A DNA stretch of 64,000 bases, taken from contig NC_067196.1 of NCBI RefSeq assembly GCF_000699445.3, forward strand, positions 90,863,364 to 90,927,363, given 5' to 3'. Positions 59,080 to 64,000 of the stretch are shown here, piece by piece. This DNA is from Schistosoma haematobium (Eukaryota > Platyhelminthes > Trematoda > Strigeidida > Schistosomatidae). Numbering within the stretch: position 1 is the stretch's first letter; the number at the start of each line of letters is the position of its first letter. The position numbers and the translations under genes were made by a program. The notes beneath the pieces are model-generated. The model ran no database searches. It was not told where the DNA came from and worked only from the letters and a program-made list of their open reading frames with translations.

Positions 59080-59483
59080 CGAACTCTCGTTGTCACATCT
59101 GTGACGTATAACAGACGGCTATGTTCGTCGGCTACGGCCGTTAGCACGTACCGGCTTAGGAGTTTCCCGAGTTGTTTTCCGAGACAGTCGGTTTTGAGTT
59201 GGGAAGATTGCAGGGTTTTCTGCAATTTCTGGAAGACTTTCCATACTGGTTGTGATACCAGCACCAGTCGAGGTTATCCGTCTCTCGTGGTCTAGAGACA
59301 GATCGCTTACGTGAGGTGCTTCTACGTGGGGTGTGTGATTACTTACGGTTGTTACGAAAATGAAGATAACGCGTGAGTGTATGACATAAATCGGTTATGT
59401 CATTCTGAGTCGTTTGAGGCTTTTCTTTGACTGAAAAAACCTCGGTAGTAGATTTCGTAACTTCTTAGATACGATCGGCAGCT
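59055..59483 (-). pseudogene. Gypsy gag-protease fragment captured inside PLE-2
   Basis: Reverse complement related to 35330-35540 of Gypsy B and extending into the protease. The minus frame 59264-59046 ends with Y-L-V-K-T-G-A-E-V (active-site D changed to K). Flanked by a 20-bp direct repeat of PLE sequence (59035-59054, 59484-59503). Confidence 0.78.
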
Positions 59484-59539
59484 TGGTACTCAGGTCAATC
59501 AACAAGCACATTGAAATCGATCCAGTTTATCAATCAATC

Positions 59540-60571
59540 CGGAAAATTATGCACAAATATAAGAACAAAATTCAAGTGGATGGGAGACAAACAAAACAAA
59601 GAAGTAAGCAATGACAAATTTAAGGTCAATACGAACCAGTAAATCAGACGGAAAACCATCTTCGATAATAATAAAACGTGGGAAGACCAAGAGAGATCAG
59701 AGGAAATGGTGACACCAAGATAATTGACCTTCGACACTGTGTTTATCAAAGTTTCTCCAATGGCACAAGCATTATGGAATCTCAAAATGGTGGTTAGATG
59801 CCATTCATGCCTCATGCTGAAGTTAACAGCTTGACATTTAGACGGATTAAGTATAAGACCATTACCAACAGACCAACAATCAATACAAGACAGAAACTCA
59901 TTCATTTCTATGGGATGTAAAAAGGAAGAGATAGGCATACATACAGTGAGATCATCCGCACATTTCACAAAAGTGTTTCCTGTAGAAGATATCAGATCAT
60001 GCAAAAAAAGAGAAAAGAAGAGGTGAGAGAACAGCTCCTTGTGGTACAACTTCATGAGACAGTAGAGACTCTGGACACTTTCCTCCAAATACAGTGTACT
60101 GTTTACTTCCAGAGAGGTAGGGACATAGCCAGTTGATTGTCCAGGTGTCAGTGTTGACGCTGATTACCTTGTTAATTATGCGTTGTCTTGGTATACAATC
60201 AAAGTATAGTAAAGTCCAGAAAAGCTCATCTAACATACTTCTTACTCTTTTCTAGGTTGAACACTATATTGTGATGCAGAACAGCAACAGAATCGTAGGT
60301 GCCTCTTTTGCATCTGTAGGCAAACTGATTCGGATCAATATGCTCTTTTATCACAGGATGAGGTGGAAGTACTAATAATTTTTCCATCGTAGACATTAAC
60401 AATGTAGGATATTCGTAGGTTATTAGTGTTCGACCATAGATTTCTTCGAAGCATTGTTTGCGTATTCTTGCACCATCTAATAAGCAATCCCTGGGTTTGG
60501 AATAGAGTATCAGGCGAATATGGGGAGTCGATTGATGAGGTAGTAAATGTTAACCTAGGCGATTGAAACAT
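59540..60571 (-). pseudogene. Jockey/CR1-type reverse transcriptase, antisense
   Basis: On the minus strand: P-N-Q-F-A-Y-R (near 60330), decayed motif A, V-V-P-Q-G-A-V-L-S-P-L-L-F (near 60040), C-A-D-D-L-T-V (near 59955), then V-N-Y-L-G-V-T-I-S-S-D-L-S-W (near 59725). 5' truncated, frames shift near 60060. The first residue of the A-D-D box is C. Confidence 0.75.
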
Positions 60572-61804
60572 GTTTTATGTATACCCAACTCCCGTCTACC
60601 CTGACGGGCGATGTAGGCCGGAAGAAAGCTAGTAGGGTGAAATAAAATACGGCATCAGTCCATGAAGTTACTGACGGTTGAATTGAGGCGTAGACTACTC
60701 GGTTTGAAGCGTCGTTATTATCGTAAGTAATGGTTCAAGTTTCTAAGTGACATGGTTCAAAATTGTTTGAAATTATGCATGTACATCCACTCCTTGTCCT
60801 CCCTTAGATGCTAAGTTTCTAAATTCCTCATGAATTTCTTTACTTCGATAATCTGATTCATTTTTTCGATGCCTAATCTTTTGTATTGCTACTATTACTG
60901 TTACTGTCTCTACTACTCTTGGAATTGCTCAGAAAATTCCATTTCGCTGTGTTAACGAGGTAATGGCAAATTGAACCGGATTTTACGTCACACTTGACCG
61001 ACTGGCTGAATCGAAGAAGTTGATACAGTATCCATGTACAAGATTTTAGTGCTCGAGTGCTAGTCACTCATCGGTTGTTATTTAAGTGATTATAGGTTAA
61101 TATGTCAAACTCAATCATGACCACCTGATAAATCACTGAAATGCAAACTCGAGTAACTTGAACCTTACTCTCGAATCAACTAGCAGTCCAGTTCACTTGA
61201 AACTGAATAAAATGGAGTTAATTTACAATCAAATTATTTGACTTAGAAATCAATGTTTTCAGATCATTTGAGTGTCAGTCTAGCCTAGCTGACCACAGTT
61301 GGTGTAATCCTACTTCAATCTGGGTTTTTACTTAGTCACTGAACAAGAGTAACGATTTTGAAAATAGTAAAACAAAACCCAATGAGATAGTGTACTGTTA
61401 CTTCTTAATCTACTAAATAGAGCGTCAATAATTCATAACATTGACTCTGAAAAGCAAGTTATGCCAGTGAGTGCATTTCCGATGAATACATTCTTCACTT
61501 AGTTCGCTGTATGATCATTGATCATCATTTGTATTTACTCCCAAATTATTTTATTACTCTCCCTTTTTCTACGTAACTCGCATATCGATGAGATTTCGAT
61601 CTCCATTCAATTAAATGGAGGGTTTATCTGTCTTCGAAATGAAGGCATTTGAATATTTTGATGTAACTATACAGTCTTTCCAGTCTCAATCCGTATTTAG
61701 ATTCGACACATCTATATTAGACTGAAATAAATTAAGGGGTCAACTGATAAATATTTAAATGAGAAATGATGAAACTGAGTTGGAGAATGTTTTTGGAATA
61801 ATCC
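60572..61804. other. unassigned
   Basis: 60590-60730 (cccgtctaccctgacgggcg...) looks like an old repeat of unknown family; the rest is AT-rich without signal. Confidence 0.4.
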
Positions 61805-62050
61805 ATAGTTAAGCTGGTGGTTGGAGGTAGTCAACAGGAAACCCTGGACCCGGGTTTTGTGTTATATGGTACCTGTAATCTCGAGGAAACTGATGTTCCC
61901 TGGCGGATTCGATCCGGTGTCACCCAGCTTCACAGTCACCTAAACTAGTGGCCACATTGCAGCTTGGTCGATAGCATTCAATCTGCACTAAGAAGGAGTT
62001 GACACACATGACATTGATCACCACTCAGTGATCGATCAATTGTGAATAAT
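61805..62050 (+). repeat. SINE-like family 2, longest copy
   Basis: Includes a B-box-like GGATTCGATCCGG (about 61906-61918) that the shorter copies lack, and the common 3' block ending in gatcaattgtga. Confidence 0.7.
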
Positions 62051-62455
62051 CCGTAGTATTATGCTGTGAAAGGTGATTTACTAAAAATACCTGTTCATAT
62101 ATATGACAATTTCATAAGTTCTTTTTATAGGTTTACTTCACTGAAAGTCATACTGATATACACCACTCATCTAAACGAACAAGAAAATCATCAAAAGTGT
62201 TGAGTAAATCCCAGTAAACATTGAAAATGTTGCGGATAACCTTAGATAATTTCATGTTTTAATAAATTTAAGTTATATCCTTTTTGATTAGAAGTTGATC
62301 AACTATTCTCTTTGAATAGCTATTTTTTTAATCCAGTTGGTAACCTATATTGTTCTTGATTTCATCTCGTACTTACTTACTTGTAAGATGTTCCAATCTA
62401 AAAATCAATTCGTCCCAACTAAAATGTTTTCTAGTCATTACTTACTTGCTTTACT
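62051..62455. other. AT-rich stretch, nothing recognised
   Basis: No feature seen. Confidence 0.45.
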
Positions 62456-63590
62456 TACGCCTGTTACTCCAAATTGAGCATAGGCCGCTGACCAGCATGT
62501 AAGATCCATTTTGAATGTTTTGTGTGTTTGTGAAAATCCCTCCATGTATATACTTGTACTTTGTTCCTATTGATTCCCTTAGTTGTACATTGTTGTATTT
62601 TGATTACATTTGAGTTGTTAATACTTGTATTTTTTATTATAGTTTTTCTTTTCTTACGCATTCACTAAGTTTGTGTTTCTTCCTGAACTGCATCTGTGTT
62701 GTTTTACTTGACACTTGTTCTTGGCGGTAGCCATATTGATTTGTTCCTCCTGTTGTGTGTGATCTATCCAGCCAGGATAGAATAACGTTGATTTGTTGTG
62801 ATTGGTAAATTTCTTGCATCCTTTATCAACTTTCTTATTTATTGTAATTAGATTTGATCAATTGAACAATTATTGGTTGGATAGCTGAGTGGTTATATTT
62901 GTTTAGGTAATAATGTACACTTAAATTTATGATAAATTATAGAACCGCTATCTTACCCAATTCCTTTGTTTTGGTTTCAATCGGGCGAGGGCGCGTATCT
63001 AACTCATCCAGACAGCTGTCCAGCAGTCCAAACGTAGTTTGGATCTTACAAGCATTCTCCAACACAATCTGTCCTGGGCTTTGCTTTCGAGTTCTGTCCA
63101 TTTTTCTCATGTTTGTTTCAGTTTCTCGGCGTAACGTGTTCTGTAATCTTCCGCTTTTCCTCCTTCGGCCTTGGGGACTCCACGTGAGGGCTTGCCTTGT
63201 GACGCACTTGTGTGCTTTCCTCAATGTGTGTCCTATCCACTTCCAGCACTTCTTCCTACTTTCATTCTCCTCTGGAATCTGGTTTGTTCTCCTATAGTAA
63301 GTTGTTGTTGATAGTGTCTGGCCAACGGATCTGAAGTATTTTGTATAGACAACTGATAATAAACACTTGTATCTTCTGGATGATAACTTTCATAGTTCTC
63401 CATTTTTCTACCCCATACAGTAGAACTGTCTTGACAGTTGCATTGAAAATTCTGACTTTGGTGTTGGTTGACATTCAGTTGTTTTGAGTCCCAGATGTTC
63501 TTCAGTTGTAAATATGCTGCTCTTGTTTTGCCGATCCTTGCTTTTACATCTGCATCAGGTCCACCGTGTTCATCAATAATCCTCTGAACA
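62456..63590 (-). pseudogene. RTE family 1, 3' part, interrupted
   Basis: Minus strand from 63590: A-D-V-K-A-R-I-G-K-T-R-A-A-Y-L-Q-L-K-N-I-W, then the connection and basic C-terminus to 63051. The last about 40 bp of the element (tgctggtcagcggcctatgctc) lie at 62460-62497, beyond the inserted TGT...ACA element. Confidence 0.8.
62498..63050. repeat. TGT...ACA element: solo LTR or TIR element, copy 2
   Basis: 553 bp, perfect 10-bp inverted ends TGTAAGATCC/GGATCTTACA, inserted in the RTE tail with TGCT (possibly ATGCT) on both sides as target duplication. Inverted relative to 43722-44395, with an internal deletion of roughly 120 bp. Confidence 0.75.
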
Positions 63591-63720
63591 ACATCATGAG
63601 CACAAACTTCAGGTATAAGTAGTTCAGAAGAACGACGAAAGCTCCACGACCAAACCATCCAGCTCAGAGAAAAAAACTCGAAATGTATCCACCGGAGTTA
63701 CAAATCTTCTCCACCATCTC
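63587..63720. repeat. hairpin-arm repeat Y-X
   Basis: Y (cacaaacttcaggta) then X (ttcagaagaacgacg...ccatccagctcagag), then a piece (gagttacaaatcttctccac) that also ends the RTE chimera at about 10350. Confidence 0.55.
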
Positions 63721-64000
63721 AAAGTTTCTTTTTGTCCTTCCTTTTTTCTTTTCTAATTAAACAGAACCTTATCTACCTTCATTCACAATGTTCTAATGTA
63801 ACTTACATGAGTTTAAAATTATTTGACTTTGAGTGATTTAAAACTTACGAAGAGTACCAGTTCCCTTCAGATTACGAATTTCCTGAGCTAACGAGTGTCA
63901 AGTAACATATTGTCTAATTTCAGGCTTCCATGACAATTGCCTACAAAAACATCTCCAACAGTCTAAAAAGGTTCATTCTGATATCAATCTTATTTGAGAC
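63721..64000. other. window end, nothing recognised
   Basis: AT-rich, no feature seen. Confidence 0.4.

Larger units (their letters stand above)
57714..59535 (+). mobile_element. Penelope-like element, second family
   Basis: 5'-truncated PLE with RT and GIY-YIG, interrupted by a Gypsy fragment (59055-59483). Clearly different in sequence from the element at 1527-4877; no pseudo-LTR seen. Confidence 0.82.

Noticed and set aside
1..64000. CRISPR arrays, bacterial operons or phage genes
   Set aside because: No regularly spaced repeats, no ribosome binding sites, and the gene structures are eukaryotic.

Overview
The window looks like a repeat-choked piece of an AT-rich flatworm genome, most probably a blood fluke (Schistosoma). 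Pointers to this are Penelope-like elements with hammerhead ribozymes, SINEs of the Sm-alpha type with a second hammerhead class, abundant RTE-clade (SR2/SjR2-like) and CR1-like non-LTR elements, Gypsy remnants of the Boudicca/Saci kind, TTAGGG-type interstitial repeats, and a multi-exon type I membrane protein of the TEM7/plexin-domain type that resembles schistosome egg protein CP391S. The species is not decided by what can be read here. All family names are from recognition, not from a search.

Layout. 1-4877: a Penelope-like element (PLE) on the plus strand with two pseudo-LTRs, joined head-to-head to a partial inverted copy; three pseudo-LTR hammerheads. 4.9-8.6 kb: tRNA-derived SINEs, an Sm-alpha copy and an RTE tail. 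8.6-10.3 kb: a chimera of two RTE families. 11.1-12.0 kb: one large exon of an unrecognised host gene ending in a perfect donor site. 12.0-16.2 kb: RTE and SINE debris and the first copy of a 0.9 kb duplicated block. 16.2-19.3 kb: a degenerate RTE on the minus strand.

20.7-29.9 kb holds the main host gene: twelve minus-strand exons whose splice phases all agree (434 residues, without the signal-peptide exon), with a plexin repeat, a duplicated juxtamembrane exon and a C-terminal transmembrane helix. An RTE copy lies antisense in one intron and is nearly identical, dead mutations included, to the 17-19 kb RTE in inverted orientation.

30-34.7 kb: SINEs, the second copy of the 0.9 kb block, and AT-rich sequence. 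34.7-38.7 kb: nested Gypsy remnants, then RTE copies up to 42.7 kb. 43.7-44.4 kb: a TGT...ACA element (solo LTR or TIR element) with a second copy at 62.5-63.05 kb. 45.3-53.3 kb: two CR1-like elements in a row. 54.3-54.8 kb: two telomere-like tracts. 56.1-63.7 kb: RTE pieces, a second PLE carrying a captured Gypsy fragment, a Jockey/CR1-type RT, SINE and RTE tail.

Apart from the 11.1 kb exon and the TEM7-like gene, I see no host coding sequence; every other long reading frame belongs to, or overlaps, a retroelement.
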